Shown piece by piece: positions 35,868 through 48,310 of a stretch of DNA of 64,000 nt. Both the position numbers and the translations under genes were made by a program. This stretch comes from Climacium dendroides (lineage: Eukaryota > Streptophyta > Bryopsida > Hypnales > Climaciaceae): positions 24,308,047-24,372,046 of the forward strand of contig OX467087.1 in assembly GCA_950106755.1 (NCBI GenBank). Reading direction: 5' to 3'. The notes under the pieces were generated by a model, which did not search any database, had not been told where the DNA came from, and was given only the letters and a program-made list of their open reading frames with translations. Each line of letters starts with the position of its first letter. The stretch's first letter is position 1.

Positions 35868-36379
35868 GAGAATTTCTCGAGGAAGAAACGTGTCAACTCT
35901 TTATAAGGTATACCTCACAACATAAGCATCAAGGATGGAATTTGCCATCTAGGTCCATGAGACTCAGATAGTTGAACCATTTCAGTTCCAACAGATGCTT
36001 CATTCATGTTGATCTTTCATACTACAGTTAACTTTCTTTTTCTCGCCGAAGGTGGTGAGTAAAGCTTCCCGAATTCACTTACCCTCACGTGAATTGTTTT
36101 ATGAGTTGACCATGCCAGTGTGAATGGACGGACGTGAGTTCACTTCAACACAGTGAGTGCGCTCAAAACGTTTTCATTTTTGTTTCCTCCTGTTTGTTTG
36201 TTTTGTGTTTTTTTTTATGGCGTAAGTATATTATATTACTGTGGTTACTCTTTTCATAGCACTGGCCTCAATTAGAAAATTGCCAAGTTTAGGCAATCCC
36301 ACAAGAGTTGGAGAACTCACAACAATCCTTCATTGTTTAATGCATAAAACTAGTCTTCTAATTCTATTTTAACTCGCGT

Positions 36380-36560
36380 AGTTAAGCCAGGTCGAGACAC
36401 GCATCCAGCAATCCAGCGTCCGTGATAAAATTGGCTCTTTGAGCCACTGAAGAGGTCGCCACAAATGGCGTGCCGGACGCTTCGCACGCTCTAATTTTGC
36501 AACCCACAGGCAGGTCAGAGTTTTGCACTGCCAATGCCACCATGAACAGCCATTTTTTTC
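36380..36560. other. GC-richer island, unrecognised
   Basis: Compositionally unlike its surroundings (GGTCGCCACAAATGGCG and neighbours) but without a sustained frame. The adjacent stretch 35,900-36,380 also shows no gene. Confidence 0.3.
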
Positions 36561-36929
36561 CTTTTGTTTTTTCTAGTTGGTATCCACTATTTCATTTATT
36601 TGGGAGAGGAGTTTGGGTGTTTCATGCATCGTTTAACCCATTCTTTTAACCCTTCAACAACGAGCCGGTCGCCAAGGAAATCATTTTGGATACCGTGTGA
36701 ATTGTTGGCTTTAAAAAATGCATGGATTTGAAGACCTCCCCTTTTCAAGCAAAATTCCTAGGATGAATAGTTGCACTTTTGTCCTACACAAAAGATTCTT
36801 TGTCATTCATCAACTCTAAAATGGCCACTACATCGTTTAAGGGTTAAAGCTAAGGTAGCTAGTGCTAAAACAAGGTAAGGTTTTGAGTCAAATTCATCGA
36901 CTTAAAAATGGTTGCCCATGGATAGCACC

Positions 36930-37320
36930 CTAGAGCCTACTTCTATTAAGGGGGTGGAGGGGCCCAAGCCTAGACCTTTGGTTGCCAACTCTGCAAAAGT
37001 TGAAAACATTCTTGGACATTCTGGATCATGTACAAGAGTTTGCTTCCCCAACTATATCCTGCATCAAGATTTTAGAGTCTTCATCTTTTTTGCTTGTAGT
37101 CAACGTGGATGGGCCTCCAATTCTATCCCTGAATGAAATGGGGTATTAAATTGATGTTTGAGGGCCTCCAACCTATAACTTTTGAAAAGTTGAAAACATT
37201 TCTGGACATTTTGGATGACCCTAAGTTTACTTCCTTTTTTGCCCATGGTCAACTTGGATGGGCCTCCAATTTTGCCCCTCAATAGCAACAAGGTATTAGA
37301 CTGATGCTTGAGGAGCCAAC
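36930..37320. repeat. Diverged tandem duplication, 150-190-bp offset
   Basis: The block AAAAGTTGAAAACATT recurs 190 bp apart (about 36,995 and 37,185), and TGGATGGGCCTCCAATT recurs 149 bp apart (about 37,105 and 37,254). The differing offsets mean a gap of roughly 40 bp between the copies. Confidence 0.7.
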
Positions 37321-37329
37321 TACAATTGA

Positions 37330-38850
37330 CTCAATATAGAACAGTCAAAACATGTGCATTAGATCGATAAATGAATTTATTGAGAACAGTCAAGGTTTGC
37401 AATGTAGTAGTCATTTTTTTAAACTAGCACTTCTTTCCTATTTCACAAATGCCAATATTAATAGTAGAGCTTCATGTTCAAGCCCAAAAATCAAATTAAA
37501 GGTTGATTATACAAAGACCTTGACAATAGTGTTGCAAGGGTGCATTGTCTTTACAATCTACAAAAATACATTTTGCCTATACCTTGACAATACTTCGGTT
37601 TGATAACTGGATTGATAACCAATGTAGGAAGGCACAAATCCATTCATTCCGTTATAAATTAGGGCTAATGAAGATATGATTAGTTTCTTACAAATTGATA
37701 ACACCATCATACTCAAGGGCACAAAAATTAAATTATTTCTAAATATGTTTATTCACTTGGTAAAGTGGTATTTTTTTAAACGAAAAGATGTTCACATGAA
37801 TATTTTCCATATATTTTTATAATAAAATATAATAAATTCATCATCAATATTTTTATTCAATTACATGTTATTTAAAAGAATGAAAAGCATACAAAACAAC
37901 TTTCCAAAATAAAACTTTTAGTTATTGAGGTGAAAGTAGTTGGTTGTATTAATTGAAATTGCATAAATGAACAAATATAATTGTGGATTATTTTCAAGAT
38001 TATTTTTGAAAAGTAACTCTTAAAAAGGTTGGTTCTCAAAACATATTTTTTCCTTATAATATTAGAACTGAATTGTAATCTTTCAAGTAATATGCATATA
38101 CAATGCCAATACCTTTGTACAATTGTGTATTAAGAGGAGTTATGTGAAATCAAATCATAATTAATTTTGATTAGTGCATAATGTGCCCCAAAACACTAGT
38201 TACATTTGAATTGCATATTTTACCATCCATTTCCAAATGGATCTATTGCTAATACAAGTTCCAAACTCCTAGAGATCAAATAGTGTTCTCATAGCATTGA
38301 AGGCCTAAATAGACCCCTCATTTTTTAATGGTTTGAGATTTCAAAATTACAAATGAGAATGATTTTATTCCTTTCAAAAACATGTGGACAAGCCTCACAT
38401 TTATATAGAAGGGCTCTAAACCTCTTGCTACAAAGAATGTGGCTATGGCAATGAAATATTTTTGCATAACTATTTTAGCCAAATAATAGAAACAAACAAA
38501 TCCATTGAATCAATTTTGGAAACAATTTGTACCCCAATTCCTACTATAATTATATAAAAATTGTAAAAAAAATAAAAAAATAAACCAAATATAGCATGTT
38601 TATACAATTTTATCAAAGAATCTAGAATACTTCATTAACCTTAGAAGGCCCTAAAAGCCCTTTGCACCCATATAGTATATTATGAATACGGTGGTATTTG
38701 ACCAGAAAAACATTGACCAAAATTAATATTGTTTAGCGCAAAGTAAATTAATGATTTAGGGTAGCACGTAAATAACAATGTATCACAATCCACATAGTAA
38801 ACCACAATCGAAGAGTTATAAGGCTAACTACAGGTCATATAGAGGGGCGA
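37330..38850. other. AT-rich intergenic stretch, no gene seen
   Basis: No supported coding region, RNA gene or clear transposon. Confidence 0.5.
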
Positions 38851-38857
38851 CACCAAC

Positions 38858-39121
38858 ATCACAAAATTTAGACCTTACGATTTGTCAACATTATCATCGT
38901 CGTTTCATGAGTTCGCACATTAATTATAATTTATCGCATCATTACAATGCATTACTTTACATCGTTATTGCATTGTTACAATGCATTACTTGCAATTGCA
39001 TCATAACGATGTGAAATAATGCATTGTAATGATGCGATAAATTGTAATGAACGTGCGAACCCATGAAACAACGATAACCACATGATAATTGTTGACAACA
39101 CTAGGGTCTAAACTTTGTGAT
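38858..39121. mobile_element. 264-bp foldback element
   Basis: ATCACAAAATTTAGACC at the left is mirrored by GGTCTAAACTTTGTGAT at the right, and the arms stay complementary with small gaps through GTTTCATGAGTTCGCAC and TTTATCGCATCATTACAATG. The arms meet over a short centre of TGCATTAC repeats. No target duplication was recognised. Confidence 0.8.
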
Positions 39122-39199
39122 GAAAGGTCTTTCAAGGGTTAAAACGACATTAAAAACTTAAGCTAAATAGTGAGTTTGCTAACTTTAAAATATATGATT

Positions 39200-40090
39200 A
39201 AAAATTCATTCCTCGCGGCATGAACAACGTTACATCCTGAAGATGCTGAACAAAGTCGAGTCCCGATCCACTGATCGACAGTGTTGATCGATTGAACAGC
39301 TACTGGACAGACAGCAAGTCTAGGTTCTAGGGTTCGGTCCAGATCGTAGGGGTTTAGCTAGGGTATAAGCATCCAAGTCTTAGGGTTTAGGGTTTGAAGG
39401 ACCTGATCGCAATCATCGCAAGGTTTCGGATTCGGTTTGCTGGGGGCTCTTGAACTTCGAGTCCACATGCTCTTGCTCTCAATTCAAAGGCCCAGGGGGC
39501 GAGTGGGCGACTCTGCTGTTCAGGAATTAAGTTCAGTTACTGATCATCTGGCCCTGACCTCCCTGTTGGCAGCCTTTTGGCAACGTGCATTGACTGCATT
39601 CATGGAAGCAGGAAACTGATGAGTGAGGAAGCCAGGGACTCCTATAATAACAGACCTAGCTCGTAATGGGAGCTCGTACGGTGATTGATCGATTGCAGTA
39701 AATTTTTTAAGGGAATTTGCAGTCTGTGTCGTGGTACGTGGGGAGTGGAGGTGTCAATGTCCTATTTTGCACTCATAACATTCTCTTCCGTCGATCATCT
39801 GGAGACTGCAGAAGTGCAGATATGCTCTTGCATTCTGGCAGTATTGGGAGCGGCACTTACGGTACATATTTTTTTAATTTATTAATAATGGGTTCATTCT
39901 CCAGAAACGCATTATGCACGCCTGACCGCCGTTACTACCGAAACGGTCGGACCCATCTCGTCACTCATCAGGGTGTCGATCCAATTCACTGTAGTAGTAC
40001 GGTAAGGAAGGGCAACCCATTAGTGACCACTGAAGCAGATACACGTATCTGCAAGGCAGGTTTCAACAGTGGGGAAATTTTCACCTGTGC
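39200..40090 (+). other. GC-richer stretch, possible gene remnant
   Basis: Composition is gene-like from about 39,240, with TTAGGGTTTAGGGTTTG (telobox-like) at 39,380-39,400, a motif often found in plant 5' leaders. Several frames of 60-160 codons overlap in different phases and none shows a known domain. It could be an untranslated exon, a degraded gene or a non-coding transcript. Confidence 0.3.
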
Positions 40091-40093
40091 AGA

Positions 40094-40704
40094 TAAGGGA
40101 GCCGACCCATTTGCGACCAGGGACCCATTCCCCTCAGATAGACTACACTCTTTTCAATCAGCAGGAGAAAGCAGGAGATTAATGATGGCACAATCTCTAA
40201 TGCAGTAGTGGCACATTTTGATTGTCTGCAGTCTTGGTTGATTTTTTTTGCAACCCACCTGTGATTGGAAACAGGACCTACATGACAAGAATATGTCTAT
40301 TCAACTAAAAAATTCTTAGTATTTATGTTTCGAGAAATGAAATTCTGAAAAAATATGAAATCCTTCTAACCTCTATTTTTGTACATGGAAAAATTTCTCC
40401 ACTCAAGAAAACAACATAACATTATTAACCTTCCCTGGGGGGCCCCCTTTTGCTCCCCAAAAATCAGGAGCCCTCAACAGTAGCCTTGCCAATGACATAC
40501 CGAGCTTTGATAACTTGGTGCTACATCACCTCTGCCCAGCCAATGACTTGTGCAGCATTATAACTAAACTCTCCCCCAGGTATATAGGAGGGAATTATAC
40601 CTCCACTTGGGGGGGACGAAACCAAGCTGGTTAGCAATGTTATGAACACTCCAAATAATTATGTGAAATTACTTAAGTGGCTGGAAATGGGTCGGCTCCC
40701 TTAT
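40094..40704. mobile_element. TAAGGGAGCCGACCC-end element with a nested insertion
   Basis: The inverted ends are TAAGGGAGCCGACCCATTT and AAATGGGTCGGCTCCCTTA. The right interior (ACTCCAAATAATTATG and onward) matches the corresponding part of the 12,060-12,703 element, so they are the same wider family. A 231-bp MITE interrupts it. No target duplication was found. Confidence 0.78.
40414..40644. mobile_element. MITE family CATAACATT, copy 2 (nested)
   Basis: Very similar, in opposite orientation, to 13,123-13,352, including TGCTACATCACCTCTGCCCA and the final AATGTTATG. Like copy 1 it is inserted in another element and flanked by AA on both sides. Confidence 0.88.
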
Positions 40705-40809
40705 AGAGTCCATGAGGTTTCTATAACTTTTCAGATTTTCATTTCTCAAAACATAGTCATTATGAAATTTTTTAGCTGATGATTTTTGTTCCACTTGCAA
40801 TGGTCTTAT

Positions 40810-41103
40810 GGAGGATTTCGTTAAAATGGCCACAATATTCCGTGTGCCATTTTCAGACTGTCTGGTCTATAACATAAAAGTGACATCTAGAGAAGTATAG
40901 ATTTCAGAAATCTAGGACTGTTGTAGATTTCAGACTACATGGTCTGAACTATGAAAGTACCATCTATGACACATGTAGAATTCAGACTTCTAAAAATGAT
41001 ATAGATTTAATAAATCTAGGATAGTTGTTCATTTTTGATCGCCCATTCTAAACTATAAAAATTGCTAAACTTACAAAATTTTGCCATTTTAATGAAATTG
41101 CCC
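40810..41103. mobile_element. GGCAATTTC-family MITE, second copy
   Basis: The left end GGATTTCGTTAAAATGGC and right end GCCATTTTAATGAAATTGCC are inverted. The interior carries the same AAATCTA and CAGACT-type blocks as 15,640-15,956. No target duplication is seen. Confidence 0.72.
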
Positions 41104-41109
41104 ATTCAT

Positions 41110-43345
41110 GTAGACCTTCCTGTTTCTGCCCAAGGGTTGGTTGCAAAATCCAACAAGGGTTGATTGCAATATTGAGAGTCTTGTAGCCAATCATAATGTG
41201 CCACAACTATGCCTGGAATTGTACTATAATTAATCACTGTGAATCACTTCTTGCACAGAATTCAACCACTCTATAGTCCTAGAATAGGGAGTTCATCAAG
41301 AATAGATTGCCTCCCATAGTATATTATACATTCAATTGCAAAGTAAATTCATCAATTTGAAAATAATTGAAGAAGGGTAGATCTGGTCTAAAAGAGCAAT
41401 GTGAATGGAGCATCTATTGGAGATGACTCAACTATCTAAACCTCATGGACTTAAATGGCAAATTTCATCAAAATTAGATGGTAACCCCAATAAAAACCAA
41501 TATATCCCTTCTCTTGAGAAATTTTCAAATTTTCAATTGACAACGAGGTCATTTGACCACCTACCATAGTTGGGTGGGCTTTAGTGGTAAGCCCCCTGCT
41601 AATGTTTGGGGTTGAATTCATGACCACTTCATTAGTGTGCCAAGGCCAAATGGCCACTAAATCAAGGTTGAATGGAAATCATTCATATTTTGCATGTTTC
41701 ACCCATCTTCATAGATGTGATAAGCTTCACCATTTTAATTGAAAATCATTTTTTGCATGGCCCAAAAATAAATCAAACAACTACTTATAGAATAAGAAGC
41801 CTTGTTTTGGTAGTTAGTATTGGCTTGCTAATTTATGCAAGGTCTTATTCAAACTTCCTCACATAATTTGCCTATTTTGGTTAGCTATTTTTTGATTGAA
41901 TGTGAGTTTGGAGAAGCTTATATTACACCAAGGCTACCTTCAAAATTGACACAAGGCTTGAATAGCAACAATGGGAGTTTGAAAAAATCTTTGAAGAAAC
42001 CCATGGATGTTGAAGCATTCAATAATTCAAAGGTGGCCATTTAATGGGAGTCTAATGGTATGAGTAGGTGCCCAATGCTTCCAACTTTAAAAACACATTT
42101 ATCCTATGTAAAAGTTCGATTTGGTATAAATTTGTTGTGATTATGTGAACTAGTCATGAAGGAAAGATGCATAGAATATGATAGGATGGGATCATGTCCT
42201 TAGACACTAACTACATGTGAACTCCATTTTATCATTTTACTATATCTTCCCTTTACAACCCATCTACACAATGAGGTCAAAAGAGACAACAATTGCTTCA
42301 ATAACTTAAGTCACAATCATATCTACGCAATCATAAGAGAAATTGAAATTGTCATTCACATGTGCCCATCCAACAAGACCCAAAACAAAGTTCTTTCAAA
42401 ATTCTCAAAATTGTTGACCTCTAATTTTGGTTTTAAGAACCTAGGAATAGTATGCTACATGCTCTTGGGAGCCTTGTATTTGAAAGAAAGGTTCGAAAAC
42501 AAAAAAATGATTATGTGTGGTACCTTGCCCATTCCAAAATGTAGGGATAGTGATTATATAGAAAACAAGCTTTTAAACGGCATCTGTAGCCTTCCCTCTC
42601 ATGTGTCGTTTCCCTGACAATGTTCAAGAATTTTTTGAGTTTTACTAGCTAATTTTCTTCAATTCTCATACCGAACCATTTTGGAGAACTAATTCCAGTT
42701 ATTTTCTCCATTTTTTACTTTGAATAAAAAATTTACAGATTTTTTTACCAGATTTTTGCCAATGTTTTCAAATTGCAACTGGTTTTTTTCCCAATTCCAA
42801 TTGGATTTTTTCCAAACATTGTTCTTTCATATTCTTCTCCTGAATTTCTAAGCTTACCAAAATAGTAACAATACATGATAAACAAATGACCTATAGGTAC
42901 ATTCTCACTTGGCGTTTGGTAACAACGCTCATAAAAACATAATACCTTTGACAAAGAACGGAAGATACAAGTTGTACAAAAATATTTGTTTTTAGTTGGT
43001 TTGGCATTGGTTCAACATAAGTGGGTTATTTTGAAGTTATTGGTTGTTCATACTTCAAGCATAATCTTTTGTAGTCTATACAATGGCTACCATTGCATTT
43101 TGTCTCCGCAATCCTCATCCAAAAAATTCATCTACATCATGGAAAAGAATATAAGCATCAATACCAATGGCAATTGACCATTTGCCACAACTGAATAAGT
43201 TTGATGGCAATATGGAGCAAACACTTCATTCACAATTGTGAGAATATTGGGTGAGGATGTCATTTTTATAATCAAATCTATTATCCATCATAAACTTTCA
43301 AAAGATATGGGATAATTTGAAGACAAGAGCTTGAGCGCTCATTGT
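41110..43345. other. AT-rich intergenic stretch, no gene seen
   Basis: 41,110-41,250 has blocks (AAGGGTTG, CAATCATAAT) shared with the GACCCATTTCC family. Beyond that, no gene or RNA was recognised. Confidence 0.5.
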
Positions 43346-43351
43346 CCAAAA

Positions 43352-43740
43352 AGCTGAAATTGTGTTTGGAGTAGAATTTTAGACCTCATTTAGGCATAGA
43401 AGAATACCATTTTTCGAAAAAAAAATTGAACTAAGAGAAGTTGAAAAATCAAGTTAAATTAAAATTTTAAAAATCCATTTGTAATTTTGAGCCTTTAATC
43501 AAAAGTTATGAATAAATTTTAGAGTGGGGTGTTTAAAAATGTCAAGGAAAATGTCCCTCCCAACCCCTCTCTAAAATTTGTTCATAAATTTTGATTGGAG
43601 GCTTTAAATATCAAATGGATTTTTGGAGATGAATGTTAACTTGATTTCCCAACTTTTTTTAGTTCAAATTTTTTTTGAAAAAAAAAATTCTTCTATGCCT
43701 ATATGAGTCTGAAATTCTACTTCAAACACAGTTCCTGCAT
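43352..43740. mobile_element. Foldback element, ~390 bp
   Basis: TGTGTTTGGAGTAGAATTT near the left is mirrored by AAATTCTACTTCAAACACA near the right. Further inward GGCATAGAAG pairs with CTTCTATGCC, and long AT-rich arms continue toward a centre near 43,545. There is no coding capacity. Confidence 0.75.
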
Positions 43741-44239
43741 TTGACTTAACTATGAGTGGTTGAGCTTTTACTAATTTTCATTTACATATCCCACGTGAAT
43801 TGTTTTACTTCCTACCACCCCTCTTGTATATTAAGAGCTTGTTTTCTCCAATGGAATCCGAAATTGTGAGTGGCCCATGAATTTCTGCCAACAATACCTC
43901 TTAATTCGGAGTAATTGATCTTAGTTAATTGGCCATCTGGAGTCTGATTATCTAACAACGCTCCTCCCAATCTAGAATCCATGTTTCTTACTAATTAAGG
44001 TGCTATATAACATTTTTGGAATTCACATAACTGAACAATGTCCTCATTTATTGAATTGACCACCGTTCTTTTCCTTTGACAGGTCACTGTCCACCTTAGG
44101 ATCGGCATTTGCTAATGAGTGGAAGTGCAAACACACACAATTCTCTTTCTAACAGTGCCCAAAAACTCCGGCTTAACGCCAAGTGCGAACGTACCATGAG
44201 TTGTGTTAAATCTAGATTTTATAGTGTTGATCTCCAAGT

Positions 44240-45117
44240 AAAAATCATCAACGGCTAGTGTTCCACAGTTACTAAGACTAAGAAGCGAAGTCGAGGTGGA
44301 GTTAGTTTTTGTTTAATTTTTGCTTCTTCTTCGACACAAGCGTGTTGAACAACACAGTGCAATTCGAGGTGGATTTTGATGAAGACGGAGCAGCCCAAAC
44401 CCATGCTGGAGGGTTGAACAAGGTCGGTCACTTGGCCTTCTGGCTTCGTGTTTGGCCAGGTTGTTCTTTCCTCTGTCCAGTCTCCCTTCAGGAGTTCAGG
44501 GTGGCTTATTAGCTGTTGTGCCCTTGATTTTGCAACGGAATTCCATCTTGTTTTCAGTAAAACAAAAAGCAAAAACACGCTTGAGCTGCCTGACATCAAC
44601 CCATCACGTCTTAAATGCCGCATTTTTTCCATTCTCCACGGCGAAGTTGCGGTGTCCAGTGCACGTGTGCCTGCCCCTTCAGCTTGCCTTGCGGGGTGCC
44701 CGGGAAGAAGTTAATTACAACACTCCAAAGTGCAGTGGGCCAACCTCACTGGAAATCAGGATACAGTAACAGTTTAGTTTTTTTTCTGAAATAGAAATTG
44801 GAAACCTATTTTTCATAATTATCTTTTGGTTTGTGGGCAGGAAATGCGGCGTCCGTCAGTAGTACAGTGCCGGTACAGGCTTGGTTTGGGATGCCCATGA
44901 TTATGAAGTTCTCGAAAAAGAAAGGAAGAAAGACTGAAGGCAAAACCCCGAAAAGCAGAGGTAATTATGTTTGCCGTACTGCCGCGGTAATAAGTAGGAT
45001 TTGGGAAATTTCGGGATGCGCAATGTCATTAATGCCAATCCTCGTATTGTTGCAGGAAGTCAAAAGGTATGCGGCACTAAGTTTGATCATGGATGTACAT
45101 GTCTCAGGTGGTGAGTT
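44240..45117 (+). other. Possible small spliced gene, unrecognised
   Basis: Composition is gene-like. An acceptor-like GGGCAG precedes 44,841 and a donor GTAATT follows 44,960. Reading that 120-nt segment in the third phase gives an open stretch with a basic patch (KFSKKKGRK). Joining it to the sequence after TTGTTGCAG (45,048-45,056) keeps the frame open to a TGA at 45,115-45,117, ending in a Cys-rich tail (VCGTKFDHGCTC). The upstream frame 44,309-44,512 may or may not belong. I recognise no family; this is a tentative model only. Confidence 0.2.
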
Positions 45118-45415
45118 ATAGTATCCCTTGTTCCTTTGGACTACACTGGGTGTTAAATAGTATTCCAATCAGCGTGCGGACAAGAGTATAAGACGCCACT
45201 TCGTTTAAGTTAGTATTGACTGATCCGTCGCCACTCAATAGAGTGTCGTCGACAAGAAAATACTAAAATAGTTTCTACTTGGCATATTGAATTTTGGGGT
45301 GAAAGATCTACAGATGAAGTACACCAGTGTATCCGTTGGGTACATCTCTCACACGGCTGGTCAAACCAATGCACGCCGATCTCACGATGCCAATGTAACC
45401 AGACCCGGCTTCTGA

Positions 45416-45535
45416 TCGATCGAACTGCAACCTCAGATCGAACTGCAATCTTAGGTCGAACTGCAACTGACCTCAGATCGAACTGCAACCTCAGGTCAAA
45501 CTGCTGCAACCCCAGGTCAAACTGCAACCTAGACT
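45416..45535. repeat. Minisatellite, ~18-bp unit
   Basis: About six imperfect copies of a unit like GATCGAACTGCAACCTCA stand in tandem. The reverse-strand frame through it gives a repeated Leu/Gln/Phe pattern and is a consequence of the repeat. Confidence 0.88.
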
Positions 45536-46039
45536 CTGCAATCAGTATTGCAAACATGGTCCTCCATGACGAGGAAAATGGCCGTGAGAAGATTCACAAT
45601 TGGTGTTAGATCTTCTTCTAGGTGAATTCCTTGTTTACCGAACACCGAACTTTCATGGTTTCACCCTTGTATCACCCTTGTAGAGCTGCAGTTTTGTAGT
45701 ATTCACTATTCCTAATTTTTAGAGCTTTCTGTTGATTTATGTCCCCATTCATTGGCGCCAGTTAGATTATTTTCACAGAATTGAATGACAAAGTTGGAAA
45801 AGGAATCCTACAATGAGGCCGATGAAGTGGGAGATGTAGCCGCATACTTTCAATCTAGAGTCACCGTCCGCCTGCTTATCCTAATCGATCCCCTTTTTCA
45901 GTTTTTTGTTGTGAATTCTCTGATTATTAAGTGGATCGTCTAAGCTATTGATTTTTTTGGTTTTCCATCCCTGGGTGATTCATTCATTGTTCCTCACAAC
46001 CCTCAAAACAGAAACATAGTACCAGTGTTTACCAAACCT

Positions 46040-46440
46040 CAAGGTAGGCATTTTGTTTTGTTTTGTTTGTTACAGTGTAATCTCTTGCACTATGTGTGTC
46101 CCAATAGTACTATTGCTATTGTAGTAGAAAGCCCTTAGCAAGGAGGGGTGCACGGGCTTTGTTTCGTGACATTTGGATTCACAACAGAAAAGATATTGAG
46201 TTTTGAAGTTTTTATAGATTAGGAAATTAGGAAATTATTTTTATTATTATTAGGGATGTGGCAGTAGCACATGGCACATTAGTCTATACATTAAATTAGG
46301 TTGTTTGTTTTGTTTTGTTTGTTACATTGAGATTTATAGAACCGTATGGCTCCTAGTCATGTTCTTGATACTGTTGAAAAATTCTTTGGGAGGAGGGGTG
46401 AATGGACTTTAATGCGTGACATTTGAACCTATAGTGTGAA
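46040..46440. repeat. Copies of a dispersed repeat
   Basis: Two diverged copies carry TTGTTTTGTTTGTTAC, then GGAGGGGTG and TTTGTTTCGTGACATTT-like blocks. They are in reverse orientation to the units at 4,330-5,450 and 30,732-31,085. Confidence 0.6.
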
Positions 46441-46449
46441 AATTATGGA

Positions 46450-47270
46450 TTTTGAGTTATTTTGGGATCTTAAATTATGAAATATGGAACATTAGGGGGT
46501 CATTTACCTATTATTTTAGCATGATGTGACAAAATTAGGCCAATGGCATAAAGCTACATTAGTATCAATGAAGTCATCATTTGTATAAAATGAATGTACT
46601 TAACCCTTTAGGCCCTATAACTCTTTTGGTCAAATCAAGAATTTAGACAAAATCTTTAGCATATATGGTATTGCAAGAATTTATTGTTTTTTGATAGTGT
46701 ATACAACCTTGTTGATATTGTTGCATGAAAAATGCACAAATATAAGCTTGCATTACTTGTAACTTTCTAGAAGATTCACTTCAAGGACCTTTAGATTTGT
46801 TAGAAGACATAATTGATTTTCTAATTCACATGGAGCAAATAAAACTAAAAAATACACCTTAAGTGTATTAAAATAATATGAAAAATACTTGACATAGGCA
46901 TATTTAGCATCTTCTACTTGAAATTGACACAAGTTCACTTGTGCTTATTTCATGATTGATCAATACTTGCATAGAGGTAGTTGAAGCCAACATCTACAAC
47001 AAAAGATGGAAAAAGACTCAAAAAAAGCACATTATTGATCATATTATGCCTGAAAGTACTATAAACATTGTTATGCATAGTATTACATTCCATATTTCTT
47101 TACAACGATCTTCTTTTACAAAAGTGCCCTATTTAATTAGGCCACCTTTGTATTTACTTTCCCCCCAAGCATTTCCAATGTTGTTTAAGATGTAGAAAGG
47201 GCACATCTTTTGCAATTCTTTTTATATATTATATAGAGATTGAGAGACCTATCCATATATAATCACATCA
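46450..47270. other. AT-rich intergenic stretch, no gene seen
   Basis: Short frames only, without recognisable motifs. Confidence 0.5.
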
Positions 47271-47279
47271 AATCATTGT

Positions 47280-47868
47280 CTCGGGGGGTGCACTACAAAG
47301 GAAGTTCATGGGTGAAGAGTGACCAAACCCTAACTATCCATTTCTACTTTTTCTAATTACTTTCTAATAAACTGTAATTTCAACCTACAATTTTGATCTT
47401 TATTTAACAATGTCTATAGGTTTCTATTGACAAAAATTTCAATCCTAAATAACATGTGATATATTGTCTAGAAAAGATTGAAAAATGAACTAAAATGGCA
47501 TGTTTTTCAACTAAAATATTTATAGAGATCACATGAAGATGACTATTGTATCAATATTTAGCCAAAATATACTTTCAATAGAAAGCTATTTTATAGAATT
47601 TTTTTTTCATTTTTCAATTTTTTTTCTTATATAATATAGGGGTGCGAAAGTTATTTTTAGCTTTATAGTGTATCTTTTTTCTTCTAAAATTTGTAACTAA
47701 TTATTATTAACATAAAAAATACCAATAATTCAAAACATAAACTTTCAAAGTAGGAAAATCTATTCATATTTTTTTTAAGAAAAAAAATAAAATTTTAGGA
47801 TATAATATAAGAGGTCCAAAATTTGGTCACTCCTCACCCATGAACTTCCTTTGTAGTGCACCCCCGGG
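47280..47868. mobile_element. hAT-like non-autonomous element, 589 bp, 8-bp TSD
   Basis: The ends are inverted: GGGGGTGCACTACAAAGG at the left, its complement CCTTTGTAGTGCACCCCC at the right, and the match continues for about 45 bp. The perfect 8-bp direct repeat ATCATTGT flanks it (47,272-47,279 and 47,869-47,876). An 8-bp duplication is typical of hAT elements. The interior is AT-rich with no transposase. Confidence 0.88.
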
Positions 47869-48064
47869 ATCATTGTGTACATGCCATTATATTTTTCAAA
47901 TTTGACTACTCCAATTTAGTCTCTATCAAATGAACCATTGACTCTGTGTCTCAATTCACTTCCAATTCTTCTCAAATTCGAAGTTATTTCTATTTTCTCA
48001 TTGCAGAAACTAGTGTGTGGTTCCATGAGACATAGAAAGGGTGGTAAACAATAACAATCTTGAG

Positions 48065-48310
48065 TCCTGTAGAAGAGTTGGCCCATTTTCGACTGTCAAT
48101 CCATTCTCACAGCTTAGATTCCTTCATTTCTAATTAGTTGTATTGTAGGTGACAGCTAACATACATCATGGCCAAGAGGAGCAATAGAAATGACTGGGAG
48201 GTGTACATTGAAAGTATAAAGTGATCACAATATGTACATTGAAAGCCACAATAATAACCTACCTCGGTTCTATAAGCAGTTTATGGTTGAAAATTGGCTT
48301 GCTGCTAGGG
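48065..48310. repeat. Dispersed repeat, inverted partner of 50,430-50,690
   Basis: This segment (with GGGAGGTGTACATTGAAAG and GTGATCACAATATG) is a diverged reverse complement of 50,430-50,690. Both carry blocks of the wider GACCCATTTCC family. A terminal-like TTGGCCCATTTTCGACTG is near 48,072, and a related end is near 48,745-48,775. The stretch 48,310-49,230 holds no recognised gene. Confidence 0.55.

Noticed and set aside
39437..40208. Protein gene at 39.4-40.2 kb
   Set aside because: Frames of up to 163 codons overlap in different phases, none has a recognised domain, and the longest runs into a transposon end at 40,094.
45416..45535. CRISPR-like array
   Set aside because: The repeats are directly adjacent with no unique spacers, in a plant nuclear context; it is a minisatellite.
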